A stretch of 64,000 nucleotides of DNA. Origin: Conexibacter sp. S30A1 (GTDB taxonomy: Bacteria; Actinomycetota; Thermoleophilia; Solirubrobacterales; Solirubrobacteraceae). The notes beneath the pieces were generated by a model. That model was not told the origin of the DNA. It saw nothing but the letters and a program-made list of their open reading frames with translations, and did not search any database. The position numbers were made by a program, and so were the translations under genes. The stretch covers positions 434,001 to 498,000 of the forward strand of contig NZ_CP097127.1 in the NCBI RefSeq assembly GCF_023330665.1, written 5' to 3'. Below are positions 40,575-48,604 of the stretch, piece by piece (the stretch's first letter is position 1; each line of letters opens with the position of its first letter).

Positions 40575-40872
40575 GCCGCAACAAGTTGCGCCAGGTTGGC
40601 CTCGAGCAGCGCCGCCTGATCGGCGGGACGGTGCTGACTGCCGTGGCGGGACAGGAGCACGGACGGCGAGGCGCTCTTTCGGGCTGTGAGCAGGGTGTCA
40701 AATCGGTGTCCGCCGACACGACGACGCGGCCCTCACGAGCCGCCAAGTCGAAGATCTCTTCGTTGCGGGCGGCGTGCATCCGCAGCGAACGGACGTGCAC
40801 GGCGTCATGCCCGGCAGCAGCGCGCGCTTCGCCAACCGCAGGCGAGAGCGCGTTATCGATCAGAAACCTCAG
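40575..40872 (-). pseudogene. Decayed DUF5615-type PIN-like toxin
   Basis: The sequence RFLIDNALSPAVGEARAAAGHDAVHVRSLRMHAARNEEIFDLAAREGRVVVSADTD is a DUF5615 PIN-like protein. A one-base deletion near 40698-40703 shifts the frame; the rest (TLLTARKSASPSVLLSRHGS, LEANLAQLVAAL) continues in another frame and then runs into a cupin fragment. The start codon reads CTG, overlapping the DUF433 stop; a GGA to GGC change in the antitoxin's last codon would explain loss of ATG. Confidence 0.7.
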
Positions 40873-41093
40873 CCTGCGAGCGGAAGCTCACGCTCGCGAG
40901 CCGTTTCGGCGGCATAGCGCAGCGCTTCTCGGACGTCTGTCGCCTCGAGGTCCGGGTAGGCCTCCACGATCTCAGTCTCAGTCATGCCCTCCGCAACCAT
41001 CCCAACCACGGTCGCGACCGCGATCCGCATACCCCGGATGCAAGGAACACCATCCATCTGGCCCGGTTCAACCGTGATCCGCTTAAACGTCAT
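40869..41093 (-). CDS. DUF433 antitoxin-like protein
   Basis: 74 residues from ATG 41093. ITVEPGQMDGVPCIRGMRIAVATVVGMVAEGMTETEIVEAYPDLEATDVREALRYAAE is the DUF433 fold, a winged-helix protein that pairs with DUF5615 toxins. The antitoxin is intact although its toxin, directly downstream, is broken. Confidence 0.82.
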   Translation of the reverse strand: MTFKRITVEPGQMDGVPCIRGMRIAVATVVGMVAEGMTETEIVEAYPDLEATDVREALRYAAETARERELPLAG

Positions 41094-41395
41094 GCGCAAA
41101 GGCTCGCCGCGTCTTCGGGCAGTTCCGGACGATCTCGACCAAGCGCTCGTCCGGTAACACCCGGCACGGTTCGCTATCCCTTTCATCGTGGAGCTAGATT
41201 CCGAACCGCGAGTGCATCAGCGACGTAGAAGCGCTCCGTGCGCTCCGGGGCTGACGATTCCTTGGCCCGGATAGGACTCGTAGGAGGACGTCGAGTCGTC
41301 GCTATCGCTTGGCCACGGCACCGCAAACCTCGGGCTCGGTAGGGTGGTGATTCCGTTCGCCGCCATGCCGAGCCCAGGACACGGCGACTCGCTGA
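41094..41395. other. Stretch without a clear gene
   Basis: About 300 bp between the DUF433 gene and hicA. A minus frame (DDSTSSYESYPGQGIVSPGAHG) is open but lacks family features or a ribosome-binding site. Confidence 0.4.
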
Positions 41396-41590
41396 TCATC
41401 GGGCCGGTGGAAGCGGGATCGATAGTTGGCGGCAGATCCCGCGAGCGGTCGGAGCCTTGATCTCACGGTGGTGCGGAACAATCGAGCGATCCCCGGTGGT
41501 GGGGTTCTCCCACAGCTCGTGGTTGGCGCCCTCTCGAAGGAGCCGGCAACCGTGGTCCTGGAGGGGTCGCTCGAGGTCGCGCTTTTTCAC
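41396..41590 (-). CDS. hicA: HicA-type mRNA interferase
   Basis: 64 residues. KKRDLERPLQDHGCRLLREGANHELWENPTTGDRSIVPHHREIKAPTARGICRQLSI has the double-stranded-RNA-binding-like fold and catalytic His in GANHELW. GTG start overlaps the HicB stop (GTGA). Antitoxin-first order. Confidence 0.88.
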   Translation of the reverse strand: MKKRDLERPLQDHGCRLLREGANHELWENPTTGDRSIVPHHREIKAPTARGICRQLSIPLPPAR

Positions 41591-41814
41591 GCAGCAATCT
41601 CAACGGACTCGACCAGCGCCCACCCCGGCTGCGGGATGCTCTCGCCGCGGGCACGACGCTCGTCAAGCACCATCGAGATCGCATCAAGCACCATCGACCG
41701 TGCCTGTTCGAGGTCTTCGCCCTGAGTCTGAACCTCGGGCAGTTCGGGCACGTGCGCATACACCCAGCCCGCGCCCGCGTCCTCGTAGACCACGTTGAAC
41801 TTCAGCGCGCTCAT
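41587..41814 (-). CDS. hicB: HicB-type antitoxin
   Basis: 75 residues from ATG 41814. KFNVVYEDAGAGWVYAHVPELPEVQTQGEDLEQARSMVLDAISMVLDERR is the HicB RNase H-like partial fold. No C-terminal DNA-binding domain is present, so regulation of the pair may need another factor. Divergent from a second HicAB pair 178 bp away. Confidence 0.85.
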   Translation of the reverse strand: MSALKFNVVYEDAGAGWVYAHVPELPEVQTQGEDLEQARSMVLDAISMVLDERRARGESIPQPGWALVESVEIAA

Positions 41815-41991
41815 CTGCAGAACGGTAACGCAGCACCGACCGGAGTCTGAGGCGTACCTCGACCAGAGCCAGGGGCACAGACGATCGCTTCCACCTGCGA
41901 ACCTCTCAACCGTTAGCGATTGGTCTGGCGACGTTCGGTGCCTGCGGCTCAGCGCGAGCCGTGTCCGGATCGGCGCGTACGGTCTGGATGG

Positions 41992-42192
41992 GTGCCGAAG
42001 AAGTACCGAGAGGTTCGTGCTGCGCTGCAGGAAGCCGGCTGGGAGGTTGTCCACGAGCGTGGCTCGCACGAGGTGTGGGCGCATCCGCAGCGGCCCGAGC
42101 GGATCGTCGTCGCGGGCAAGGGCAGTGCGACGGTGCCGGTTGGGACGCTCGGTAGCATCAGGAAGGCAACCGGCCCCGAGCATTTGCGTTGA
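41992..42192 (+). CDS. hicA: HicA-type mRNA interferase, second pair
   Basis: 66 residues from GTG 41992. PKKYREVRAALQEAGWEVVHERGSHEVWAHPQRPERIVVAGKG has the HicA fold with catalytic His in RGSHEVW. Toxin-first order, the reverse of the neighbouring pair. A tacggt hexamer 9 bp before the start may be a -10 element. Confidence 0.86.
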   Translation: MPKKYREVRAALQEAGWEVVHERGSHEVWAHPQRPERIVVAGKGSATVPVGTLGSIRKATGPEHLR

Positions 42193-42401
42193 GCGAGTAC
42201 GTGGTCATCTACGAGCAGGCCGAGGACGGCGAGTGGGGGGCTTACCTCCCGGACGTTCCTGGGGTCGTTGCGCTTGGCGCGACGCGCGAGGAGGTAGCGG
42301 CTGGCATCGAGGAGGCTCTGGCCGCCTACGCCGAGGATCTCTCCGAGCGTGGTCTCGGATTGCCAGCGCCCCACCACATCGCTGGCACCGTAGCCGCTTA
42401 G
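42189..42401 (+). CDS. hicB: HicB-type antitoxin, second pair
   Basis: 70 residues from TTG 42189, overlapping the HicA stop (TTGA). SEYVVIYEQAEDGEWGAYLPDVPGVVALGATREEVAAGIEEALAAYAEDL is a short HicB. Distinct in sequence from the first HicB, so the pairs are not a recent duplication. Confidence 0.85.
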   Translation: MSEYVVIYEQAEDGEWGAYLPDVPGVVALGATREEVAAGIEEALAAYAEDLSERGLGLPAPHHIAGTVAA

Positions 42402-42516
42402 TCCCTGAGGGGCCAGGGGCGCCGGACGCCACCTGAGCATTGCCTTTCGCGTTCAGCGTCGACAACACGCCAAGCTTGAGCTTTGGCAGACATCGCGGCC
42501 GGTGTCGCGTGGGCGG

Positions 42517-42790
42517 TTAGGCAGCTGCGCCGCAACAGAACTCGTTGCCGTCGGGATCGCGATACACCGCGACGCCATCAACGCACTCCGACCCGCGATC
42601 ACAGGTGGGGAAAAACCATGATCACACCTGGGGAGATCTCGTGATCCTTGACGGACTGATCCTCAGCGACCGTCCATACCGCCTCAGTCTCGTGCGGGAA
42701 GAACGTCGGCGGCCCGAGAAGCTTCTCCTACCACCTCAGCGCGGCCACATAGTTGCGCACCCGTAGGCCCGCGAAGAGGTGCACAGACAC
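42517..42790 (-). pseudogene. VOC/glyoxalase-family pseudogene
   Basis: From GTG 42790 the frame SVHLFAGLRVRNYVAALRW ends in a TAG where Tyr is expected, continues EKLLGPPTFFPHETEAVWTVAEDQ, reaches a second stop, and a different frame ends YRDPDGNEFCCGAAA. One nonsense change and one frameshift in an otherwise clear VOC protein of about 90-115 residues. Confidence 0.72.
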
Positions 42791-42932
42791 AGTCCCGAGT
42801 CTATGCGCAGGCTCAGCAGCAGTAGCGCTTTCGCTGACGCGCTGGCACCGCCCTGACGATCGCATCGGCGACGATTCGTCGTCCTCAAGATGCGGTGTAT
42901 TGGCGAGTGCCGGGTGCGTCGGTGGTCCGGGC

Positions 42933-42938
42933 CAGCGG
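42933..42938. repeat. Target-site duplication, transposon copy 2 (left)
   Basis: CAGCGG, repeated at 47500-47505. Confidence 0.8.
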
Positions 42939-43041
42939 TGTTGAGCGCCGTTTGAATCCGGCACGCGCGGTGTGGGTGGCGCCGTTCATCGGCGGCATGT
43001 TTGCTGCGATGGTGGCAGGCTTGGCGCGTTTGTGAACGCGC

Positions 43042-43083
43042 GAGAGCCCTCCCGTCAGCTTGGCGGTTGCCGGGAGGGCTCTC
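43042..43083. promoter_or_regulatory. Perfect 13-bp-stem hairpin before the first transposon gene
   Basis: GAGAGCCCTCCCG pairs with 43071-43083 across a 16-nt loop. A second hairpin GCGCGTT-TGTG-AACGCGC precedes it (~43024-43041). Together they lie between the transposon end and the first start codon and may insulate the genes from outside transcripts. Confidence 0.65.
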
Positions 43084-43107
43084 TTGGATGCCGGAGGTGG
43101 CACCCCG

Positions 43108-43692
43108 ATGTTGATCGTATGTGCAGAGCCTGCCGTGGTCGAGGCTGAGTTGTTGGCTGGCGGGTTGTTGTGTCCGTTATGCCGGGCGGTGTTGGGGCCG
43201 TGGGGTCATGGCCGGGAGCGGGTGTTGCGCTGTCGGGGTGCTGACCGGCGGCTGGTGCCCAGGCGGGCCAGGTGCCGGGGGTGTCTGGGGACCCATGTGC
43301 TGTTGCCTGATATCGGGTTGTTGCGTCGTCGGGACGAGGTGGCTGTGATCGGCGCGGCGGTTGAGGCGAGCGTTGCTGGGCAGGGGTATCGCCGGATCGC
43401 TGGGTGGTTGGGGTTGCCGGCGGACACGGTCCGGGGCTGGTTGAGCCGGTTCGCTGCGCGGGCGGATGTGATTCGGGAGCATTTCACGCGGTGCGCGATC
43501 GTGCTGGACCCGGAGCTCGGGCCGATCATGCCGGCTGGGAGCGTGGTCGCGGACGCGTTGGAAGCGATCGCAGTCACGGCCAGGGCGTGGGTTTTGAGGT
43601 TCGGTCCGGTGGATCCGTGGCCGGTTGTGTCCAGGTTGTCTGGCGGGGTGCTGTTGGCAACACGAGCTCCCGCCTTCCCGTGGGCGGCGTGA
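43108..43692 (+). CDS. Zinc-ribbon/HTH protein (DUF6431-like), copy 2
   Basis: 194 residues from ATG 43108, preceded by GGAGG. Zinc-ligand pairs CPLC (~19-22) and CRGC (~56-59) frame a basic region; VAVIGAAVEASVAGQGYRRIAGWLGLPADTVRGWLSRFAAR (~80-120) is an HTH; the rest is helical. DUF6431-type proteins often neighbour transposition genes in actinobacteria (general recollection). It reads in the same direction as the three downstream genes and ends 51 bp before the transposase. A target-recognition role like TniQ/TnsD is my inference. Confidence 0.7.
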   Translation: MLIVCAEPAVVEAELLAGGLLCPLCRAVLGPWGHGRERVLRCRGADRRLVPRRARCRGCLGTHVLLPDIGLLRRRDEVAVIGAAVEASVAGQGYRRIAGWLGLPADTVRGWLSRFAARADVIREHFTRCAIVLDPELGPIMPAGSVVADALEAIAVTARAWVLRFGPVDPWPVVSRLSGGVLLATRAPAFPWAA

Positions 43693-43743
43693 GCTGAGAC
43701 GCTCCTGCGCTTCGGATGAACGAGAGCGCGGGAGAGCAACGAG

Positions 43744-45111
43744 GTGAATGAGGATCGTCGCCGGGAGATCGGCCTGTTTCGTTACACCCTGATTCGTGAC
43801 GCCGCCGATGAGGGGTTGTCGAAAGCTGAGCGTGGCCGGCTCGTTCGGTCACTGGCTGGGCGTGAGCATGTCGGGCCTGATGGGCAGCTCGTCAGGGTCG
43901 CGCGCGGCACTCTGGATGAGTGGATTCGTGCTTATCGCCGCGGCGGGTTCGAGGCTTTGCTTCCCCGGCGGCGGGTCGTCCCGGTCAGGACACCGGCCGA
44001 GACATTGGAGCTGGCGTTCGCTTTGAAACGTGAGCGGCCGGAGCGAACCGCCGCGCAGGTCAGGCAGATCATGCTCGCCAGCGTCAAGGACGGTGAGGAC
44101 GTGCCGGGGTTGCGGACATTGCAGACGCATCTGGCTCGTGCCGGGTTGAACGTCAGGGGTGATGGTCACACTGCAGGGAAGGTTTATGGCCGGTTCGAAG
44201 CCGCTGCCCGGAATGAGCTGTGGACTGGGGACGGGTTACATGGCCCCAGGCTCGCCGGCACCGCCGCGCGGGCGGTGCTCGTCGCGTTTATCGACGATCA
44301 CTCTCGCCTGCTGACCGGGTGGCGGTGGGGGACCGGTGAGGATGTGTTCCGCCTCGAGGCCGCGCTCCGTGCCGGGTTGATGAGCCGTGGGGTGCCCGGC
44401 CAGATTTTGGTTGACCGCGGCTCGGCGTTCGTGTCCTCACAGCTATTTCGTGCGTGTGCGGTGCTTGGTGTGAGGCTGATTCACGCAAGCCCGAGGGCGG
44501 CGACAACGAAAGGGAAAATCGAACGCTTCTTCCGGACCGTGCGCGACCAGTTCCTGGTGGAGATCGATGATGGCATCGAGCTGGCGGAGCTGAACCGTCG
44601 GTTCTCCGCGTGGGTGGAGGTCGTTTATCACCGCCGGGTGCACTCAGAGACCAAGCAAGCCCCGCTGGCCCGGTTTGATGCGGCGGGCGCACCCCAGTTG
44701 CCGACCCCGGCGCTGTTGCGCGAAGCGTTTCTGTGGAGTCAGGAACGGACGGTCACGAAGACCGCGACCGTGTCGCTTTACGCCAACCAATACGAGGTCA
44801 ACGCCGCGCTCGCCGGCTGCAAGGTCGAGTTGGTGTTCGACCCGTTCGATCTCACGATGATCGAGGTTCGCTACCAGCATCGCCCGATGGGGACCGCCAC
44901 ACCTTTGGTGATCGGCCGCCGCACCCACCCACAAGCCCAGCGGGAGCTGCCGCCACCACCGGCCGGCACAGGGATCGACTACCTGAAGCTGCTGGCTGAG
45001 CAGCGCGACGCTGAGCTGGGTGGTCAGCGGATCGACTACGCCAGCCTCACAAACAACGGCGACGGCGACGGCGAGAAGGATCGTGACATCAACCAAAAGC
45101 AGGAGGGATGA
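43744..45111 (+). CDS. DDE transposase with Mu-type C-terminal domain (TniA-like), copy 2
   Basis: 455 residues from GTG 43744 (GGGAGAG upstream). Catalytic D163, D224 and E260 are visible in WTGDG, LVDRGSA and GKIERFF. The C-terminal region after ~350 is a Mu-transposase-type beta domain ending in a charged tail (NNGDGDGEKDRDINQKQEG) that could contact the ATPase. It falls in the TnsB/TniA/IstA superfamily; length is nearest to short TniA or long IstA forms. Confidence 0.9.
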   Translation: MNEDRRREIGLFRYTLIRDAADEGLSKAERGRLVRSLAGREHVGPDGQLVRVARGTLDEWIRAYRRGGFEALLPRRRVVPVRTPAETLELAFALKRERPERTAAQVRQIMLASVKDGEDVPGLRTLQTHLARAGLNVRGDGHTAGKVYGRFEAAARNELWTGDGLHGPRLAGTAARAVLVAFIDDHSRLLTGWRWGTGEDVFRLEAALRAGLMSRGVPGQILVDRGSAFVSSQLFRACAVLGVRLIHASPRAATTKGKIERFFRTVRDQFLVEIDDGIELAELNRRFSAWVEVVYHRRVHSETKQAPLARFDAAGAPQLPTPALLREAFLWSQERTVTKTATVSLYANQYEVNAALAGCKVELVFDPFDLTMIEVRYQHRPMGTATPLVIGRRTHPQAQRELPPPPAGTGIDYLKLLAEQRDAELGGQRIDYASLTNNGDGDGEKDRDINQKQEG

Positions 45112-45114
45112 GCA

Positions 45115-45930
45115 GTGAGTATTGACAGGTTGCGCGCCCATTACGGGTTCACACGCATGCCGTTCGGGAAGGATCTGGCACCGGGAATGTTGCATGCCCA
45201 TGGCTCGCATGCTGAGGCGGTCGCCCGGATGGCGTGGTGCATCAGTGAGCAGGCGATCGGTGTGATCAGCGGGGAGTGCGGCGCCGGCAAAACTGTTGCT
45301 GCCCGCGCCGCTGTGGCGAGCCTTGATGCCTCAAGGCACACGGTGCTTTATCTCGGAACCCCCGGCGTCGGGTTGCGCGGTATCTACGGGCTGATCATCA
45401 ACACCCTGGGCGCCACCCCTAGGTTCCATCACGCCGCTCTGATCCCCCAAGCCCAAGAGATGCTCGCCGCCGAGAGCGCGGAGCGTGGCAAGCATGTCGT
45501 GATCATCATTGATGAAGCCCATTTGCTTGACGCGGAGAGCCTGGAGGGGATCCGGTGTTTGTCAAACATGGGGATGGACCAGACCGCCCCGTTCTGTTTG
45601 CTTTTGCTCGGCCAACCCACACTTCGGCGTCGGCTGCGCAACGGCACGTTCACCGCGCTGGACCAGAGGATCGCGGTGCGTTACACGATCAACGGCCTCG
45701 ACCTGAAAGAGACCCGAAGCTATGTGCAGCATCATTTGGCGCTCGCGGGCCGCTCGGACACCCTGTTCTCCGATGATGCGATCAGCCTGATCCACACCAC
45801 GTCCCGTGGTCTGCCGAGGTTGATCAACAACCTCGCTGTCGCGGCGCTGGTTGCCGCGTTCGCGGCAAACAAGGCGATCGTGGATGAGAGCTCGGCACGG
45901 GTCGCCGTCACAGAGGTCTCAGCCGAATGA
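45115..45930 (+). CDS. TniB/ExeA-type AAA+ ATPase, copy 2
   Basis: 271 residues from GTG 45115, with AGGAGGG 6 nt upstream. P-loop 53-60, Walker B 128-136, sensor region and lid as in ExeA/TniB regulators. The HYGFTRMPFGKD start is the classic ExeA-like N-terminus. It would select target DNA and activate the transposase. Stop overlaps the next start by 4 bp. Confidence 0.86.
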   Translation: MSIDRLRAHYGFTRMPFGKDLAPGMLHAHGSHAEAVARMAWCISEQAIGVISGECGAGKTVAARAAVASLDASRHTVLYLGTPGVGLRGIYGLIINTLGATPRFHHAALIPQAQEMLAAESAERGKHVVIIIDEAHLLDAESLEGIRCLSNMGMDQTAPFCLLLLGQPTLRRRLRNGTFTALDQRIAVRYTINGLDLKETRSYVQHHLALAGRSDTLFSDDAISLIHTTSRGLPRLINNLAVAALVAAFAANKAIVDESSARVAVTEVSAE

Positions 45931-47198
45931 CCGCCACCCTGTCGCTGCTTGACCCGCCACCGGAGGATCAGCCTACAAACAGCGGGCTGCTGCCAGCACC
46001 GCCAGGCTGGCCGCAAGCACCAGCACCCGCCGTCTACCACGAGCTGCTCGGCGAGATCGTGGGCCGCGTCGCCCCGCACACCGAGGCTGACCCGGTCGCG
46101 ATCCTCACCCAGCTGCTGGTCGGGTTCGGTACCGCCATCGGTCGTGGCGCGTGGTTCCAAGTCGAAGCGACCCGCCATCACACCAACGAGTTCATGCTGC
46201 TGGTCGGTGACAGCGCGAAGGCGAGAAAGGGGTCATCTTGGGATCATGTCCGTCGGCTTCTGGTCAGTGTCGACACGTCGATCGACTCACGGATTCTCAC
46301 CGGCCTATCCAGTGGCGAGGGGTTGATCTGGGCGGTCCGTGACCCAGCCGGCCAGGATCCCGGTCACCCTGATCAGCGGCTGCTGGTGATCGAACCAGAA
46401 TTCGCGTCAGTATTGAAGGCCGCAAGCCGTGAGATCTCGACACTCTCACCAACTCTGCGCTCAGCGTGGGATGGACGGCCACTGGCGATCCTGACCCGCA
46501 CCGCGCCGGCGCGCGCCAGCACCGCGCACATCACGCTAATCGGTCACATCACCCAACACGAGTTGCGCCGCCACATAACCCAGGCAGAGCTCTCCAACGG
46601 GTATCTGAACCGGATCCTGATCGTCTGCTGCCGCCGCCAGCGCCTGCTCCCAGAAGGCGGCGAACCTGACCCCCTCGCCGGCACCGGCCTTGATCGCCTG
46701 CTCGCCACGGCGCTACGCCAAGCACGCACAGCCGGCCAGATCAAGCTTGATCCCGACGCCCGGGAGATGTGGCATCACGCCTACCGCACACTCGCCCAGC
46801 CACAGGCCGGGATTATCGGCCAGATCACCGCCCGCGCCGAAGCGCACGTCATCCGCCTCGCGCTTCTCTACGCCCTCGCTGACGGCAAAACCCAGATCGG
46901 CAGCCCGCACCTGAGCGCCGCACTCGCGCTCCAGGACTACGCCACCCGGTCCGCAGCATGGGCGCTCACCGGTGCGACCGGTCAGCCACTCGCCGAACAG
47001 ATCCACACCATCCTCACAAACCATCCCGGCGGACTGACCCGCAGCCAAATCAGCCAGACCCTCAACCACAACCAGCCCGCCGGGCAGATCGACCACGCCC
47101 TCCAAGCCCTGCACGCCGCCCACCGCGTCCACAGCACCCAGATCCCGACCGGCGGACGACCCGCCCAGCTCTGGGCCGCCAGCAGCAGCGGGACATAA
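45927..47198 (+). CDS. DUF3987-like transposon protein, copy 2
   Basis: 423 residues, coupled to the ATPase gene by ATGA. Proline-rich N-terminus (~1-35), then AVYHELLGEIVGRVAPHTEADPVAILTQLLVGFGTAIGRG, the atypical P-loop GDSAKARKGSS, SSGEGLIWAVRD, an acidic strand LLVIEPEFASVL, and a C-terminal winged helix. Known transposition modules of this superfamily do not usually carry such a gene between the ATPase and the end. About 300 bp of non-coding sequence follow to the transposon end. Confidence 0.76.
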   Translation: MTATLSLLDPPPEDQPTNSGLLPAPPGWPQAPAPAVYHELLGEIVGRVAPHTEADPVAILTQLLVGFGTAIGRGAWFQVEATRHHTNEFMLLVGDSAKARKGSSWDHVRRLLVSVDTSIDSRILTGLSSGEGLIWAVRDPAGQDPGHPDQRLLVIEPEFASVLKAASREISTLSPTLRSAWDGRPLAILTRTAPARASTAHITLIGHITQHELRRHITQAELSNGYLNRILIVCCRRQRLLPEGGEPDPLAGTGLDRLLATALRQARTAGQIKLDPDAREMWHHAYRTLAQPQAGIIGQITARAEAHVIRLALLYALADGKTQIGSPHLSAALALQDYATRSAAWALTGATGQPLAEQIHTILTNHPGGLTRSQISQTLNHNQPAGQIDHALQALHAAHRVHSTQIPTGGRPAQLWAASSSGT

Positions 47199-47499
47199 CC
47201 GGCCGGCTGCCTACCGCCACGCGCGAGTGGGTCGAATCGCTCGCCGAGCACCCGGCCGCGCCACCAGACCGGTCACTCAGAAACCTGAGCACCTCATGGC
47301 GAGCGATCAAAAGCGAAAGCGAAGCGGTCACAAACGCGCGACAAGCAACCGCAAGCCCACGACCCTGACCGCCCTTCATTGCGAGCCGATCAGCCGTCAG
47401 CCCGGGACCCCACCCCGGACTTACTTCTTCTTTCGTACCCCACCCCCCGATGCCGCCGAACAAAAGCATCACCGTCCCGAAAATCAACGGCGCTCAACA
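47199..47499. other. Non-coding right end of transposon copy 2
   Basis: About 300 bp with GC-rich direct and inverted repeats (ggggtgggg-type motifs) and no convincing gene; probably transposase-binding subterminal DNA. The mirror image is 11067-11367 in copy 1. Confidence 0.5.
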
Positions 47500-47505
47500 C
47501 AGCGG
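47500..47505. repeat. Target-site duplication, transposon copy 2 (right)
   Basis: CAGCGG right after the terminal ACA; matches 42933-42938. Confidence 0.8.
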
Positions 47506-47608
47506 TGCTGCTTTCGGTTCACCGCGAGTAGGTCTGTTTTGGCTCGCCCAGGGCCGAGCGCTCAACCCGGTGCTCTGACGTCGGGGAGGCGGAGGTTGCC
47601 CTGCTGTG

Positions 47609-48604
47609 TCAAGGGGCAGCGGCAGGTGCGTTGGTGGCGCCGCGCTGGTTGGAGCGTGTTTGAAGGAGCACGCTGGCGAGTACGAGGCCGAGGCCTAACC
47701 AGCCGAGCGGGGAGAGATGTTGGTGTGCGACGAGGGCAGCCAGGGCAGCCGCCACGGCGGGCTCCAGCAGGCTGAGGAGCGTCGCGTCGCGTGCCGTGGT
47801 GGTTCGCAGACCGTGACCGAACAGGACGTACCCGATGGTCATCGGGATCAGGCCGAGGTACCCGGCGACGAGAATGCCTCGGCTGCTCGTGAGCAGCGTC
47901 GAGCCGGTGATCAGGAGGATCGGAATCAGTACCAACGAGCCGAGCCCGAACAACGCGCCGACTGTCGCGCGGGAGCTGGCGCTGCGGGCGATGATGTCTG
48001 AGGCGGCGACCGTGTAGCCGGCGTAGCAGCAGGCCGCGGTGAGCGCGAGGATGACCCCGACTAGCAGCTGCATGTGGTGCGCGAGCTCGGCGCGGCCGGT
48101 CCCGAGCAGCGCCGCCCCGAGGAGCGCGATGGCTACGGTCGCCACCCATCGTCTGGTGAGGCGGCGGCCGTGGCGGAATCGTTCGATCAGTGCCGCTGCA
48201 ATCGGCGCTGCCCCGATTGAGAGTGTGACGCCGACCGCGACGCCGGCATCCGCCATCGACGTGTAGAAGGCCAGTGGGTAGGCCACAACGAAGCCAGCGC
48301 CGAGCCAGAGCGCCCGCCCGCCAGCGCGGGTGGTAATCAGGCGAAGCGCAGCACGGCGTGCACCCAGGAACAAAGCGATCCCGCCAATCCCCATCGCCGC
48401 GGCGCCGATCGCCAGCGAGCTGGCGCTGCGGGGAGCAAACGTCGCGGCCGTTCCAGTCGTCCCCCACAGCACGGCTGCTCCCAGCACCGACCAAGTGCCC
48501 GCGTTTGCTCGAAGGGCAGGCGCCGAGCGCTCTGCGCTTGCACGCCGTGCCACGGGCGTGCGTGCGCGGGCAATCGCCGACTCGGCGGTGCTGGACTCGT
48601 TCAT
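47609..48604 (-). CDS. EamA/DMT-family exporter
   Basis: 331 residues with ten predicted membrane helices in two five-helix repeats: WSVLGAAVLWGTTGTAATFAP...GAAPIAAALIERFRHGRRLTRR and LLVGVILALTAACCYAGYTVAASDII...LLEPAVAAALAALVAHQHLSPLGWLGLGLVLASVLL. EamA exporters move amino acids or metabolites out of the cell. It follows a TetR gene with a 4-bp overlap, so it is probably an inducible exporter. N-terminal ~35 residues are Arg/Ala-rich; a later start is possible. Confidence 0.88.
   Translation of the reverse strand: MNESSTAESAIARARTPVARRASAERSAPALRANAGTWSVLGAAVLWGTTGTAATFAPRSASSLAIGAAAMGIGGIALFLGARRAALRLITTRAGGRALWLGAGFVVAYPLAFYTSMADAGVAVGVTLSIGAAPIAAALIERFRHGRRLTRRWVATVAIALLGAALLGTGRAELAHHMQLLVGVILALTAACCYAGYTVAASDIIARSASSRATVGALFGLGSLVLIPILLITGSTLLTSSRGILVAGYLGLIPMTIGYVLFGHGLRTTTARDATLLSLLEPAVAAALAALVAHQHLSPLGWLGLGLVLASVLLQTRSNQRGATNAPAAAP

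Larger units (their letters stand above)
42939..47499 (+). mobile_element. Four-gene TniA/TniB-type transposon, copy 2
   Basis: 4561 bp, same length as copy 1 and inverted relative to it. Ends TGTTGAGCGCCGTT...; left end continues TTGAATCC, right end (complement) GATTTTCG. Flanked by a 6-bp duplication CAGCGG. All coding frames, including non-coding shadows, translate identically to copy 1, so divergence is at or near zero and the transposition is recent. The left end repeats the terminal GCGCCGTT motif once more about 45 bp inward, as in transposons with several transposase-binding sites. Confidence 0.92.

Noticed and set aside
42939..47499. CRISPR-associated transposon
   Set aside because: No Cas genes, no repeat array and no TniQ with Cascade or Cas12k genes are present; the similarity is limited to the transposase and ATPase.
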